A program made the translations under genes and the position numbers. A DNA stretch of 64,000 bases from Paenibacillus taichungensis (lineage in GTDB: Bacteria > Bacillota > Bacilli > Paenibacillales > Paenibacillaceae), in the NCBI RefSeq assembly GCF_013359905.1, contig NZ_JABMCC010000098.1, positions 121,131 to 185,130 on the forward strand, in the 5' to 3' direction. The notes under the pieces were generated by a model that saw only the letters and a program-made list of their open reading frames with translations, did not search any database and was not told the DNA's origin. Below are positions 26,151-35,550 of this stretch, in pieces; the stretch's first letter is position 1; each line of letters opens with the position of its first letter.

Positions 26151-28655
26151 ATTCGTTATTTATACGAGTTTATACAGCACCAGGACGACCTACCCATGAA
26201 GCTCTTTGTAAACAGCGTGAAACATGTTGATTTTCATTGGCATAAGGAAGTTGAAATTGTGTATGTCCTTCAAGGCTCAATCATCATGTATCTGGATCAA
26301 AAGCAATATACGCTTTATGAAGATGATGTAATCGTGGTAAATAGTATGTCTGTCCATAAGATTGAACGGACCAATCAAGACAATGTACTTCTGACATTGC
26401 AGTTCGGTCCGGAATTGCTGAACACTAATGCGTTTATTTCCTGCAATTCTGCTCTGAATAATGATGAGGATAAATTACGTTTAACTAGCATCAAACAAAA
26501 CCTCGCTCAAATGGTATGGGAAATCAACAAAAAAACGAAGGGTTATCGAAGCTACACGATAGGCAGACTGCAGACGTTATGTGGATGCCTTTTGCGATAT
26601 TTTTCCGATGGGACGAATCTGGATGTAGAAGAGAGCAGCAAGGAGTACGATTATAAAAGACTGAACAGGGTCCTTGCGTACATTGACAGCCATTACAGTG
26701 AGAAGATTACGCTGCAAGACATGGCTGCTTCCGAGCATTTGAGCTTACATTATTTCTCCCATTTTTTTACCGATAAAATCGGAATCCCCTTCCAAAAATA
26801 CTTGACGCTCATTCGCTTGGAGAAAGCCCAGGCTCAACTGGCGGGGAGTGAGAAAAAAATCTCGGAAATCGCGCTGGATTGTGGATTCGCCAATGTAAAG
26901 CTGTTCAATAAATACTTCAAAGAAAAGTACGGCTGCACGCCTGGCTCCTACCGCGAAGCTTCGCTCGCGCCAGAATTCCCTAATCCGAACCAGAACCGAA
27001 AGCCCAAAACGTACGAGGAATCTTCAAGCGGAGATTATTATGAGATGGACACGTTAAACGCGATGGGATCATTGTATCGGTACCTGGACGAGAAAACGGA
27101 AACGCAGCAGGTGTTGCTCCCACCAACAAAATCCCTGATGGAAGAGCAACATCTGATCGAGATACGGAAAGACCACACGACAGTTATGTATGAGAAACAC
27201 TGGAATATTACCATGACTGCAGGCAGAGCTGCAGAAGGCTTGCGCGAAGATTGGCGGAGGCAGCTGGTCGAATTGAGGGCACGAATTCCGTTTCGCTATA
27301 TCCGGTTTCATGGCATATTCAATGATGAGATGATGGTGTACAGCGAGAATGAGGATGGAACACCAGTCTACAACTGGTCTTACGTGGACAAGCTTTATGA
27401 TTTCCTTTTGGATCAGGGGATCCGGCCATTTGTGGAGTTAAGTTTCATGCCGAGCCTACTTGCGAGGTCCAATGAAACGATATTTCAGTGGAAAGGGAAT
27501 ATCAGTCCACCATCCGATCCCGCCCGGTGGGAAGCACTTGTCAGTGAATTCATTCGCCATTGTTTGAATCGATACGGAGCGCAAGAAGTGAAGAAATGGT
27601 ATTTCGAAGTGTGGAACGAGCCTGATCTGGCAGGAGTTTGTTGGGCAGGGAGCAAGGAAGAATACTTTGCTTTTTATGAATCCACCGTTTGTGCCATCAA
27701 ATCGGTGTTGATTGAACTGAAAACGGGAGGCCCTGCCATGGGTTATGGCTCCCTCTGGAACGATACTTGGACTGAAGAGTTTTTGTCATATTGCCAAAAG
27801 CGTGAGGTGCCTTTAGACTTCTTTTCGTTTCATATTTATTCGGAGTATCCGAAACTTAAAATTGATGAAGATCGTCTAACGAAGATTATGCCGCCTTCTT
27901 TTTATAAGGAAAGCATTGAACGTTTACGGGAAAAAATGAATGCATCATCGTATGGCCATGTTGAGCTACATGTGACGGAGTGGAATTTTTCACTGTATGA
28001 CCGAAACTTGCTGCACGATACGATGTTTATGGCTCCTTTTGTTATCTACCACACTATGAATACGCTAGGCGACGTAAAGGCGATGGCTTTCTGGTCCTTT
28101 ACTGACGTATTCGAAGAAAGCATCGTTCCTGCTTCTCCGTTCTACGGAGGATTTGGTCTGATCAATCGCGACGGGCTGAAAAAGCCGGCGTATTATGCGT
28201 TTGAGCTAATGCAGAAGCTGGGGGACGAGCTGCTAGTAAAGGGAAACGGTTATGTCGGAACTCGAAAAAGTGATGGAAGCATGCAGTTCCTGTTTTATCA
28301 CTACGTACATGTTGATCAGCTATTTGCGAGTGGAGATTGGTCGGAATTATCTGATTCATCGCGTTATGACGTGTTTGAGGAAAAAGGAATCAAGGCATTC
28401 GAACTTTCGCTACATATGCTCTCAGGAACGTATAAATGCACCAGTTATCGACTGGATCGGGAGCACGGATCGGTATTTGACGAGTGGATCCGTATGGGTT
28501 CACCAGATTCGTTAACAGCAGAAGAGATCTCCTATTTAAACGGCAGAAGCGGTCCGGTAATCCGGTCAGAAATCGTGCAGGGTGAACATTGGCGTAGAGA
28601 TATTTTGCTCCCGCCGCATGGTATAACGCTACTTACGCTCGATCGGCAGTACTAA
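26151..28655 (+). CDS. AraC-type regulator fused to GH39 glycoside hydrolase
   Basis: A single chain of about 834 residues joins an AraC regulator to a glycosidase. Cupin domain: about residues 15-100 (HWHKEVEIVYVLQGSI). AraC helix-turn-helix pair: about 180-275 (ITLQDMAASEHLSLHYFSHFF; KISEIALDCGFANVKLFNKYF). GH39 barrel: about 340-790, with acid/base Glu490 in FEVWNEPD and nucleophile Glu610 in VTEWNFS, both present, so beta-xylosidase-type activity is possible. There is no signal peptide. GGGGAGGAG ends nine bases before ATT 26151, in frame and after the mapped promoter; ATT is the likely start. ATG 26070 lies upstream of the promoter; the first ATG after it is deep in the cupin domain. Confidence 0.82.
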   Translation: MRYLYEFIQHQDDLPMKLFVNSVKHVDFHWHKEVEIVYVLQGSIIMYLDQKQYTLYEDDVIVVNSMSVHKIERTNQDNVLLTLQFGPELLNTNAFISCNSALNNDEDKLRLTSIKQNLAQMVWEINKKTKGYRSYTIGRLQTLCGCLLRYFSDGTNLDVEESSKEYDYKRLNRVLAYIDSHYSEKITLQDMAASEHLSLHYFSHFFTDKIGIPFQKYLTLIRLEKAQAQLAGSEKKISEIALDCGFANVKLFNKYFKEKYGCTPGSYREASLAPEFPNPNQNRKPKTYEESSSGDYYEMDTLNAMGSLYRYLDEKTETQQVLLPPTKSLMEEQHLIEIRKDHTTVMYEKHWNITMTAGRAAEGLREDWRRQLVELRARIPFRYIRFHGIFNDEMMVYSENEDGTPVYNWSYVDKLYDFLLDQGIRPFVELSFMPSLLARSNETIFQWKGNISPPSDPARWEALVSEFIRHCLNRYGAQEVKKWYFEVWNEPDLAGVCWAGSKEEYFAFYESTVCAIKSVLIELKTGGPAMGYGSLWNDTWTEEFLSYCQKREVPLDFFSFHIYSEYPKLKIDEDRLTKIMPPSFYKESIERLREKMNASSYGHVELHVTEWNFSLYDRNLLHDTMFMAPFVIYHTMNTLGDVKAMAFWSFTDVFEESIVPASPFYGGFGLINRDGLKKPAYYAFELMQKLGDELLVKGNGYVGTRKSDGSMQFLFYHYVHVDQLFASGDWSELSDSSRYDVFEEKGIKAFELSLHMLSGTYKCTSYRLDREHGSVFDEWIRMGSPDSLTAEEISYLNGRSGPVIRSEIVQGEHWRRDILLPPHGITLLTLDRQY

Positions 28656-28680
28656 ATGATTGCGCAATCCACAACTGAAA

Positions 28681-28711
28681 GCATCCTTTCCGCAAGGAAG
28701 GGGTGTTTTTT
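28681..28711 (+). terminator. Terminator after AraC-GH39 gene
   Basis: CATCCTTTCC-GCAA-GGAAGGGGTG stem (two G-U pairs) followed by TTTTTT. Confidence 0.8.
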
Positions 28712-28798
28712 GTTGTTTAATTCCAACAGAAGCAGACAAGATAGAACTAAAGGCATGAAGAGGACAAAAAACGAACCAAGATGCGGCAAGTTACAACA

Positions 28799-28812
28799 AG
28801 AAAGCGTTAACA
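28799..28812 (+). promoter_or_regulatory. cre site before EIIC-GH3 operon
   Basis: AGAAAGCGTTAACA matches TGWAANCGNTNWCA except for the first base. It is 53 bases before the EIIC start. Confidence 0.6.
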
Positions 28813-28864
28813 TAAAACTTTATACTATGGTTATAGCAGCTAAGAGGAAAGTAGGGGAGTTTGA

Positions 28865-30097
28865 ATGAAACGTTTTATGAAATGGATGACAGAATCGTTT
28901 GCGCCCAGATTGGAGGCGTTTACGAACAATATTTGGGTTTCGTCGATTCAAGAAGCGATCATGGTCGCTATCCCGATGATTTTTATCGGTTCGATCATTA
29001 CATTAATTTCGATTTTGCAGGATTTCATTCCGGGAATGCCGGACCTGACACCCATAACGACGTTCAGTTTTGGTTTGTTGGGTCTGTTTATTGCTTTTTT
29101 GACGCCGTATGTAGTCATGGAAAAAAAGGATCGCCACAAAATTAAGCTGCTTGCGGGGATGTCTGGGGTCTCCCTGTTCGTTATGCTTCTTAATCCGAGC
29201 GTGAATGAAGATGGAACCATTCAGTTCATCCTTGAACGATTTGGTCCTTCCGGTATGATTACGGCGCTTTTGGTGGGGGTTTTTGTTGCGCTTGTCATGA
29301 ATGTATGCAATAAATTCTCGTTTTTCAAAAAAGGATCATCTCTTCCCGAGTTCATCATGGATTGGTTCGACTTTCTCGTCCCGATTGCTTTGGTGTTAAC
29401 TTCTGGATGGTTGCTCGTATACCAGCTTCATTTCGATATCTTTGCACTGATCGTAAGCGTGTTTGAACCCATCAATGCCATGGGGCAAAGCCTGACTGGG
29501 TTTGTATTGTTTAACTTCATCGGGGTAGTTCTGTATTCCTTCGGCGTAAGTCCATGGGTCATGACACCAATCTGGTACGCCATATGGATACCTGCAATCG
29601 AAGAGAATGCCGCTCTCGTCGCAGCAGGACAAGATCCAGTCAATATCAACACCTTCGAAACCTTCTTCTCCGGCTGGCTTGGTATTGGGGGAATGGGTGC
29701 GACCTTGCCACTCGTCGTCTGGTTCCTGCTGGCAAGATCGAAAAAATTAAAGTCTGTCGGTAAGGCGACGATTATCCCTTCCTTGTTCAATATTAACGAG
29801 CCAGTCGTGTACGGAGCACCTATTGCTTTCAATCCGCTTCTTATGGTACCGATGTGGATCAACGGACTGATCACGCCGATTATTGTGTATTTGGCGTTAG
29901 ATATGGGTTTTGCAAGAATTCCGAGCCAAATTTTTCAATTGTGGTATACGCCAATCGGACTGTCTACCTACATTATGTCCGGCGTCAACGGACTCATTTT
30001 GCTGGCGATAATCCTGCTGATTGTATTCGTTGTCTGGTTCCCGTTTTTCAAACTATATGATGCACAAGAACTGAAAAAGGAACAGGAACAAAACTGA
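28865..30097 (+). CDS. PTS lactose/cellobiose family EIIC permease
   Basis: Membrane component of a sugar phosphotransferase system, 410 residues with about 9-10 predicted helices. The substrate-binding region has FNINEPVVYGAPIAFNP, the signature of the cellobiose/lactose EIIC family (CelB/LicC type), with the Glu and His-region typical of this group. No EIIA or EIIB gene is adjacent, which is unusual; these may be coded elsewhere. It is followed after 19 bases by a GH3 beta-glucosidase, so the transported sugar is probably a beta-glucoside such as cellobiose or gentiobiose. Confidence 0.9.
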   Translation: MKRFMKWMTESFAPRLEAFTNNIWVSSIQEAIMVAIPMIFIGSIITLISILQDFIPGMPDLTPITTFSFGLLGLFIAFLTPYVVMEKKDRHKIKLLAGMSGVSLFVMLLNPSVNEDGTIQFILERFGPSGMITALLVGVFVALVMNVCNKFSFFKKGSSLPEFIMDWFDFLVPIALVLTSGWLLVYQLHFDIFALIVSVFEPINAMGQSLTGFVLFNFIGVVLYSFGVSPWVMTPIWYAIWIPAIEENAALVAAGQDPVNINTFETFFSGWLGIGGMGATLPLVVWFLLARSKKLKSVGKATIIPSLFNINEPVVYGAPIAFNPLLMVPMWINGLITPIIVYLALDMGFARIPSQIFQLWYTPIGLSTYIMSGVNGLILLAIILLIVFVVWFPFFKLYDAQELKKEQEQN

Positions 30098-30116
30098 TTA
30101 AAAAGGATGGATTGAC

Positions 30117-32384
30117 ATGAACAAATCGATTAATGAATTGCTGACGGAAATGACTCTTAGCGAAAAAGCCTCAATCTGCGCGGGATTAAATATGTGGATG
30201 ACCAAAGGAATTGAGCGGTTAAATATCCCGCCCGTTCATATGTATGACGGAACTAACGGGATCCGTAAAACGAACAGTGACGAAGAAATGGGCATCACAA
30301 CAGAGAACGTTCCCGCGACCTGTTACCCTACGGGTTCTGCGATAGGCTCCTCTTGGAATACGGATTTGTTGTATGAGGTTGGAGTCGCGCTAGGTCGTGA
30401 ATCGAAGGCCATGGATGTCGAGTTACTGCTCGGACCGGGAGTCAACATGAAAAGAACACCGCTTGGCGGAAGAAATTTTGAGTACTATTCGGAAGATCCA
30501 TGTTTGACAGGTGAACTTGGTGCATCATTCATCAACGGTATCCAAAGCGAGGGGGTGGGAGCTTCACTCAAACACTTTGCTGGTAACAATCAGGAGTTTG
30601 AGAAAATGGTAACCAGTTCGGAAATAGACGAGCGGACACTGCGCGAAATTTACCTTAGTGCTTTTGAACGTATCATCAAAAAATCTGATCCATGGACGGT
30701 TATGTGCTCCTATAACTTGCTGAATGGAACGTATACAAGCGAGAATGAACATCTGCTGAATGACATTTTGAGAGAAGAATGGGGTTACGAAGGTGTTGTC
30801 CTGTCCGACTGGACTGCCGTTAATGACCGGATTCGCGGCCTGAAGGCTGGACTTGATCTTGAAATGCCGGGTCCTGCTCATTACAATACGAAAGCGATCG
30901 TGGAAGCCATTCAGAACGGGGCTCTTTCCGAAGAACAGCTGAATCGGAGTGTTGCCCGCGTTTTGAAGCTGGTCGAGCGGGTGACGAGCAACCAAGCCAC
31001 AGACTCTTACGGAGATCAAAACTATCATGCCCTTGCACGTAAAGCGGCAGCCGAAAGTATTGTCCTTCTGAAAAACGAAAACGCGATTCTTCCGCTGCAG
31101 CCGGATTCGATCTCGTCGATTGCCGTGATTGGACGGTTTGCTAAGAAACCCAGAATTCAGGGGGCGGGCAGTGCAAAGGTAACCCCTACTAGAGTCGACA
31201 TTCCTTGGGATGAAATAAAAGAGCTGGCCGGGGCTACGGTAACATTGGGTTACGCTGAAGGTTACCCGGAAGATGACGCCATTCAGGAAGACTTGATTAA
31301 GGAAAGTGTATCTTTGGCCATGAACTCCGATGTGGCAGTCCTGTTCGTTGGTCAACCGGAATATGCCGAATCGGAGATGCGCGATCTGAAGAGCATCGAT
31401 CTTCCGGAGCATCAAGTGAAGTTGATTCAGGCGGTTGCAGCAGTTCAGCCTAAGTGCATCGTGGTGACAAGCAGTGGCTCTGCTCTTGTCATGCGCCCAT
31501 GGGTGCAGCTTGTGCCTGGTGTTGTTCATTCTTGGTTGTCTGGCCAAGGGATGGGTAGAGCGATCGCAGAAGTATTGTTTGGACAGGAGAACCCGTCAGG
31601 CAAATTATCCGAGACCTTCCCAGTGAAGTTGTCGGATAACCCGTCCCATATGCGGATTCGGGGAGAAAACGGCAAACTGTATTATCGCGAAGGTCTGTTT
31701 GTAGGCTATCGATATTACGACCGTAAAGAACTTGCACCACAATTCCCGTTCGGTCATGGTTTGTCCTACACTTCGTTTTCCTATACGGACCTCGAAGTAG
31801 CTCAAGTGGAGAAAGGGGTTACGGTGTCCTTTCAACTGAAAAATACGGGCAAGCGAAAAGGGAAGGAAGTTGTTCAATTATACGTGCATGATGAGGAATG
31901 CAATTGGACCCGTCCGGAGAAGGAATTAAAAGCTTTTGCCAAAATCAAGCTTGAGCCGGGCGAAAAACGCAGAATCGTCTTCGAGCTTGAAGAGAGAGAC
32001 TTCTCATACTATAACACCAAGTACAACCGTTGGGTTGCAGAGAGTGGATTTTTCCAAATCGCACTCGGTAGCTCATCCAGAGACATTCGGATCACCGAAC
32101 GTTTGCATTGCAACTTCGGAAAGGAAGAAGTCACGTTCCATAAGTTCAGCCTGCTCAGCGAATGGTTGAGCGATTCCACGGCAAAAAAAGTGTTAGAAGA
32201 GTGCCTGGATGAAATGAACGAGCACGTCACGGACAAGGTGTATCTAAACGAAGAATTTGTTGGATTCTGGGAGGACTTTCCTGTAGTGAAATTGTTCCAG
32301 ATGTTTGGGCAAAATTGGATGATTGATCGGTCGCCTGACGAGGTGATTCAAGAACTTATTGAACGTGTTGAGAAGGCACGGTAA
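30117..32384 (+). CDS. GH3 beta-glucosidase, cytoplasmic
   Basis: Family 3 beta-glycosidase of 755 residues without signal peptide. The (beta/alpha)8 domain carries KHFAGNNQE and the nucleophile Asp231 in GVVLSDWTA. The alpha/beta sandwich domain has AAAESIVLLKNENAILPL and GSGSAKV-like GAGSAKV. A fibronectin-III-like C-terminal domain starts near residue 560 (GLSYTSFSYTDLEV). ATG 30117 follows AAGGATGG. It hydrolyses unphosphorylated beta-glucosides, which contrasts with the PTS permease in front of it that would deliver phosphorylated sugar. Confidence 0.92.
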   Translation: MNKSINELLTEMTLSEKASICAGLNMWMTKGIERLNIPPVHMYDGTNGIRKTNSDEEMGITTENVPATCYPTGSAIGSSWNTDLLYEVGVALGRESKAMDVELLLGPGVNMKRTPLGGRNFEYYSEDPCLTGELGASFINGIQSEGVGASLKHFAGNNQEFEKMVTSSEIDERTLREIYLSAFERIIKKSDPWTVMCSYNLLNGTYTSENEHLLNDILREEWGYEGVVLSDWTAVNDRIRGLKAGLDLEMPGPAHYNTKAIVEAIQNGALSEEQLNRSVARVLKLVERVTSNQATDSYGDQNYHALARKAAAESIVLLKNENAILPLQPDSISSIAVIGRFAKKPRIQGAGSAKVTPTRVDIPWDEIKELAGATVTLGYAEGYPEDDAIQEDLIKESVSLAMNSDVAVLFVGQPEYAESEMRDLKSIDLPEHQVKLIQAVAAVQPKCIVVTSSGSALVMRPWVQLVPGVVHSWLSGQGMGRAIAEVLFGQENPSGKLSETFPVKLSDNPSHMRIRGENGKLYYREGLFVGYRYYDRKELAPQFPFGHGLSYTSFSYTDLEVAQVEKGVTVSFQLKNTGKRKGKEVVQLYVHDEECNWTRPEKELKAFAKIKLEPGEKRRIVFELEERDFSYYNTKYNRWVAESGFFQIALGSSSRDIRITERLHCNFGKEEVTFHKFSLLSEWLSDSTAKKVLEECLDEMNEHVTDKVYLNEEFVGFWEDFPVVKLFQMFGQNWMIDRSPDEVIQELIERVEKAR

Positions 32385-32396
32385 TCTTACTTCCTT

Positions 32397-32427
32397 TAAA
32401 AACCATCTTTTATAGATGGTTTTTTTC
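32397..32427 (+). terminator. Terminator after GH3 gene
   Basis: AAAAACCATCT-TTTAT-AGATGGTTTTTTT; A and T runs on both sides also serve the convergent methyltransferase gene. Confidence 0.88.
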
Positions 32428-32444
32428 TTTAACACTTCGTACGA

Positions 32445-33041
32445 TTAGTATACTGCTTCTCTCGTTTCACTGTGTCCTTCATCTTTCTTTTTGCGACAAG
32501 TATACACAAAAACAGGAGGGAAGCTGAGGGGCACAAATTTAATTTTCTCAATATAGAATAAGTCAGCCAATCGTTTCTTCATATGAAGTGAGTACTGGTA
32601 TAACACTAACATTCCTCCAGGTCGAAGCGCTGTATGCATCTGTGAAAGGATGTTTTGTTTCATTTCTCTGGAAAAATTAAAAAATGGAAGTCCGCAAATG
32701 ATACTATCCAACTGATGTACATGTTCTTGATTGATCTTTTTCAAAAGATAGGATGCATTCGAATGGAACATGAATTCAGGGTATATTTTCTTCAGATTAC
32801 TTCTCATTTTTGGGTCTCTCTCAAATAAAAACACAGTTGCAGATTTCGGTAATTCTGCTCTCATAAGACGTGTGATGACACCTGTTCCTGGCCCCAGCTC
32901 TGCAATCGTTTTAACTTCATCCCATTGTACAGACTGGACGATTTTATGGGCTAGAAATTTGGAACTGGGCAGGAGACTGCCTACTCGTTTGGGGTTCCTC
33001 AGAAATCCTTGCAGGAAAAGAAGTGGTTCGGATGTTTTCAT
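32445..33041 (-). CDS. SAM-dependent methyltransferase, phospholipid N-methyltransferase-like (copy 2)
   Basis: Class I methyltransferase of 198 residues. The start is ATG 33041, preceded by GGAGG; a longer frame to 33068 has no such site. The SAM loop is IAELGPGTGVITR and a later motif is ICGLPFFNF. The N-terminal LLFLQGFLRNPKRVGSLLPSS is the mark of PmtA-like phospholipid methyltransferases. It is the last gene of a reverse-strand group after the histidine kinase (35-base gap) and is a close paralogue of the gene at 34939-35505. Probable role: methylation of membrane lipid head groups. Confidence 0.82.
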   Translation of the reverse strand: MKTSEPLLFLQGFLRNPKRVGSLLPSSKFLAHKIVQSVQWDEVKTIAELGPGTGVITRLMRAELPKSATVFLFERDPKMRSNLKKIYPEFMFHSNASYLLKKINQEHVHQLDSIICGLPFFNFSREMKQNILSQMHTALRPGGMLVLYQYSLHMKKRLADLFYIEKIKFVPLSFPPVFVYTCRKKKDEGHSETREAVY

Positions 33042-33075
33042 CGCGGTATCCTCCATAGTTGAATTCATTGATGTA

Positions 33076-34176
33076 TCACTTGATGTTGAAAGGCAAGTTT
33101 AACTCGAATGTAAATACGTTATGCGTATGTTGAAGCGTTAAGGTACCCTGATGTAACTCCGCAATATTTCTTGCAATCGAAAGACCCAAACCAGACCCTG
33201 TTTGAATACCTTCGCTGCTTCTTGAATAATCTACCTTATAAAAGCGGTCAAACAGCTTATCTTTTTGCTCTATTGTGAGCGGCGCACCTTTATTTTCGAC
33301 TTTAATGGTAATGAGCTCATGGCGTATACTCATTCGAATGTAAATCGTACTAGGTTTCACAGAATACTTCAGGGCGTTCATAAGAAGATTATCGATGGCT
33401 CGAGCAATCTTATCACTATCCACACAGGCCATAAATGGGGCATCGCCAATCTCTTTCTCGATATGAATACCATTCTCCTGAGCTAAAGGTTCAAATTCAA
33501 ACAGCAACTGATCCAATAGCTGGTATAGGTCAACCTTTTTCAAATCCAATTGGGTATCCACTGAGGTTAGACGTGTGTATTCAAATAAGTCATCGAGCAG
33601 CTTCTTTAAATGTGTTGCTTTGTTATGGGTGTTCTGAATGAAGCGGTCATACTCTGCTTTGTCTTGAAATGATTCTGTTCTTAGAAGCTCAATATAGCCG
33701 ATGATGCTGGTAAGCGGTGTGCGCAGGTCATGTGAAATGCCTGTGATCATGTCCATCTTGGATTTCTCCAGCTCACGCTCCTTAACGATCTGCAGCTGCA
33801 ACTGTTCAGTCATGTGATTAATGTTGGAAGCGACTCTCCCAAGTTCATCTTGTCGATTAACGGGCACCCGGTAGTCCAGATTTCCTTCTGAAATGAATTG
33901 CAATCCTTGCTCCAAGGTAATGAGATCTCGCACAATTTTTCGTGTAGAAAACAAAAAAATTAACGTGAAAATTACGATGAAGATTGGTGTTAGGACATAA
34001 GGAAAAATGTAGAGAAGCGAGGGCCATCCAAATCTTTCACTAATTTTTGCGGCACCTATGATCAACATATTATTTACACCTACAGAGCCAACAAACGAAA
34101 TCAATAAACTGATCAACATTCGATATAGGATGTTAATCTGTATCTTTTTTTTAAACTGTGGCAATCGTCTAATCAA
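33076..34176 (-). CDS. Sensor histidine kinase, intramembrane-sensing type
   Basis: Kinase of 366 residues starting at TTG 34176, overlapping the regulator by 8 bases. TM1 (about 18-42) and TM2 (about 53-77) are separated by only about 10-12 residues, so there is no real external sensor domain, as in intramembrane-sensing kinases of Firmicutes that respond to envelope stress. HAMP follows (about 78-130), then HisKA with His149 in GISHDLRTPLTSI and an ATPase domain with NNLLMNALKYS-type N box and GSGLGLSIARNI. Confidence 0.9.
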   Translation of the reverse strand: MIRRLPQFKKKIQINILYRMLISLLISFVGSVGVNNMLIIGAAKISERFGWPSLLYIFPYVLTPIFIVIFTLIFLFSTRKIVRDLITLEQGLQFISEGNLDYRVPVNRQDELGRVASNINHMTEQLQLQIVKERELEKSKMDMITGISHDLRTPLTSIIGYIELLRTESFQDKAEYDRFIQNTHNKATHLKKLLDDLFEYTRLTSVDTQLDLKKVDLYQLLDQLLFEFEPLAQENGIHIEKEIGDAPFMACVDSDKIARAIDNLLMNALKYSVKPSTIYIRMSIRHELITIKVENKGAPLTIEQKDKLFDRFYKVDYSRSSEGIQTGSGLGLSIARNIAELHQGTLTLQHTHNVFTFELNLPFNIK

Positions 34177-34849
34177 GTTTATAACCCACTCCCCATACCG
34201 TTTTAATATACTGAGGTTCTCGTGGATTCACTTCCAGTTTCTCTCGCAGATTGCGAATATGGACCATAACCGTATTATCCGAATACCCGTAAGGTTCTTT
34301 CCATACGGTTTCGTAGATCTTCTCGGAGCTAAATACTTGTCCAGGATGGCTGGCAAGCAGCACCAGAATGGAAAACTCCAGTGGAGTTAGTGGAATGTCA
34401 TTCTCCTTTAACTTCACGGAATGTTTACTTGTGTCAATGACAAGGTCCTTGATCAGGATAAGTGAATTGAATTCTGCTTTGCCAATCAGTGTTTGACGTC
34501 GTAGCTGAGCCTTAACGCGAGCTAGTAATTCTAACGGATTAAACGGTTTGACCATGTAATCGTCAGCACCGGTAGCCAGGCCTGTAATTTTATCAATGTC
34601 CTCTTCCTTGGCGGATAGCATAATAATGGGGGAGGTTGATACTTCTCTTATTTTGAAGCAGGCTTTGATCCCGTCCATAATGGGCATCATGACATCCAGT
34701 ATAACGAGCTGGACCGATGTAGTTTTGATAATATTTAGTGCTTCTTCACCATTGGCTGCTTCAATGACCTGATATCCTTCGTTACGTAAATAGACATGAA
34801 TGACATCACGGATGTCGGGTTCATCATCTACAATGAGAACGGTACTCAC
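34169..34849 (-). CDS. OmpR family response regulator (VanR-like)
   Basis: Regulator of 226 residues, start GTG 34849 after AAAGGAGTG. The receiver domain has DDE at 8-10, phospho-acceptor Asp52 (LVILDVMMP) and VKPFNP. The C-terminal winged helix includes PLTPLEFSILVLLASHPGQVFS and TVMVHIRNLREKLE. It heads the operon regulator-kinase-methyltransferase. Likely targets are the flanking methyltransferase and DedA genes, but no operator was identified. Confidence 0.92.
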   Translation of the reverse strand: MSTVLIVDDEPDIRDVIHVYLRNEGYQVIEAANGEEALNIIKTTSVQLVILDVMMPIMDGIKACFKIREVSTSPIIMLSAKEEDIDKITGLATGADDYMVKPFNPLELLARVKAQLRRQTLIGKAEFNSLILIKDLVIDTSKHSVKLKENDIPLTPLEFSILVLLASHPGQVFSSEKIYETVWKEPYGYSDNTVMVHIRNLREKLEVNPREPQYIKTVWGVGYKLD

Positions 34850-34938
34850 AATCCAACACTCCTTTTATGACTGTTTTAAATAAGATTTTAAATCCTTATA
34901 AAGAGGATAATATCAGTGTAAACCATAGCTTGAGTTGT

Positions 34939-35505
34939 TTAAATTGTTTCCTTTTTGCGGCAGACATAAACGAAGGCAGGAGGGACATTCAAGGGCACTA
35001 ATTCTATCTTTTCGATGATAAACTTTTCGGATAGTGTCTTTTTCATTTGAAGTGAATATTGAAAAGCGATGAATAACCCCTCTGGTTTGAGTGCCTTATG
35101 GATCTGGTCTACCAACGTATTCCTTAATTCAGACTCAAAGTTGAAGAAAGGCAACCCGCTAAATACACAGTCCAGTTGCTCAACGCCCTCTTGCTTCATG
35201 GATTCCACTAATCGAGAGGCGTCTGGATAACAGGGGAAAGCAGGGTATTCAGTCTTCAGATTATTCCTCATCGTCTCGTTCATCTCAAACAATAACACTT
35301 GGGTTGAATCTTGTGCCTGTTGATGAATATAACGAGTGATGGCACCTGTGCCCGATCCGAGTTCGGCGACTGCTTTTACGTCTAGCCAAAGCGCTTGGGT
35401 CACCATTTTGTTAGCGAGAAACCGGGAACTGGGTATGATGCTGCCAACATGTTTGGGGCTTTGAAGAAAGCTTTTCAGAAATAAAATAGGTTCATTGGAA
35501 TTCAT
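34939..35505 (-). CDS. SAM-dependent methyltransferase, phospholipid N-methyltransferase-like (copy 1)
   Basis: Class I methyltransferase of 188 residues from ATG 35505, after GGAGG; a longer frame to 35544 would put that site inside the gene. It shows the same layout as copy 2: FLKSFLQSPKHVGSIIPSS, AELGSGTGAITRYI, FSGLPFFNF and the C-terminal PPAFVYVCRKKE. It follows the DedA gene by 45 bases. Two related copies flanking one two-component system suggest duplication with regulation of both by that system. Confidence 0.82.
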   Translation of the reverse strand: MNSNEPILFLKSFLQSPKHVGSIIPSSRFLANKMVTQALWLDVKAVAELGSGTGAITRYIHQQAQDSTQVLLFEMNETMRNNLKTEYPAFPCYPDASRLVESMKQEGVEQLDCVFSGLPFFNFESELRNTLVDQIHKALKPEGLFIAFQYSLQMKKTLSEKFIIEKIELVPLNVPPAFVYVCRKKETI

Positions 35506-35550
35506 GTTTGTGGTTCCTCCGTATATGTGATGGTATGTTATCAAAATCGA

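Noticed and set aside
28656..28868. 70-codon forward frame between GH39 and EIIC genes
   Set aside because: Runs through a clear terminator and the cre site; reads as non-coding.
30564..31547. 327-codon reverse frame under the GH3 gene
   Set aside because: Lies wholly antisense to a gene with clear catalytic motifs; the translation shows no family features.
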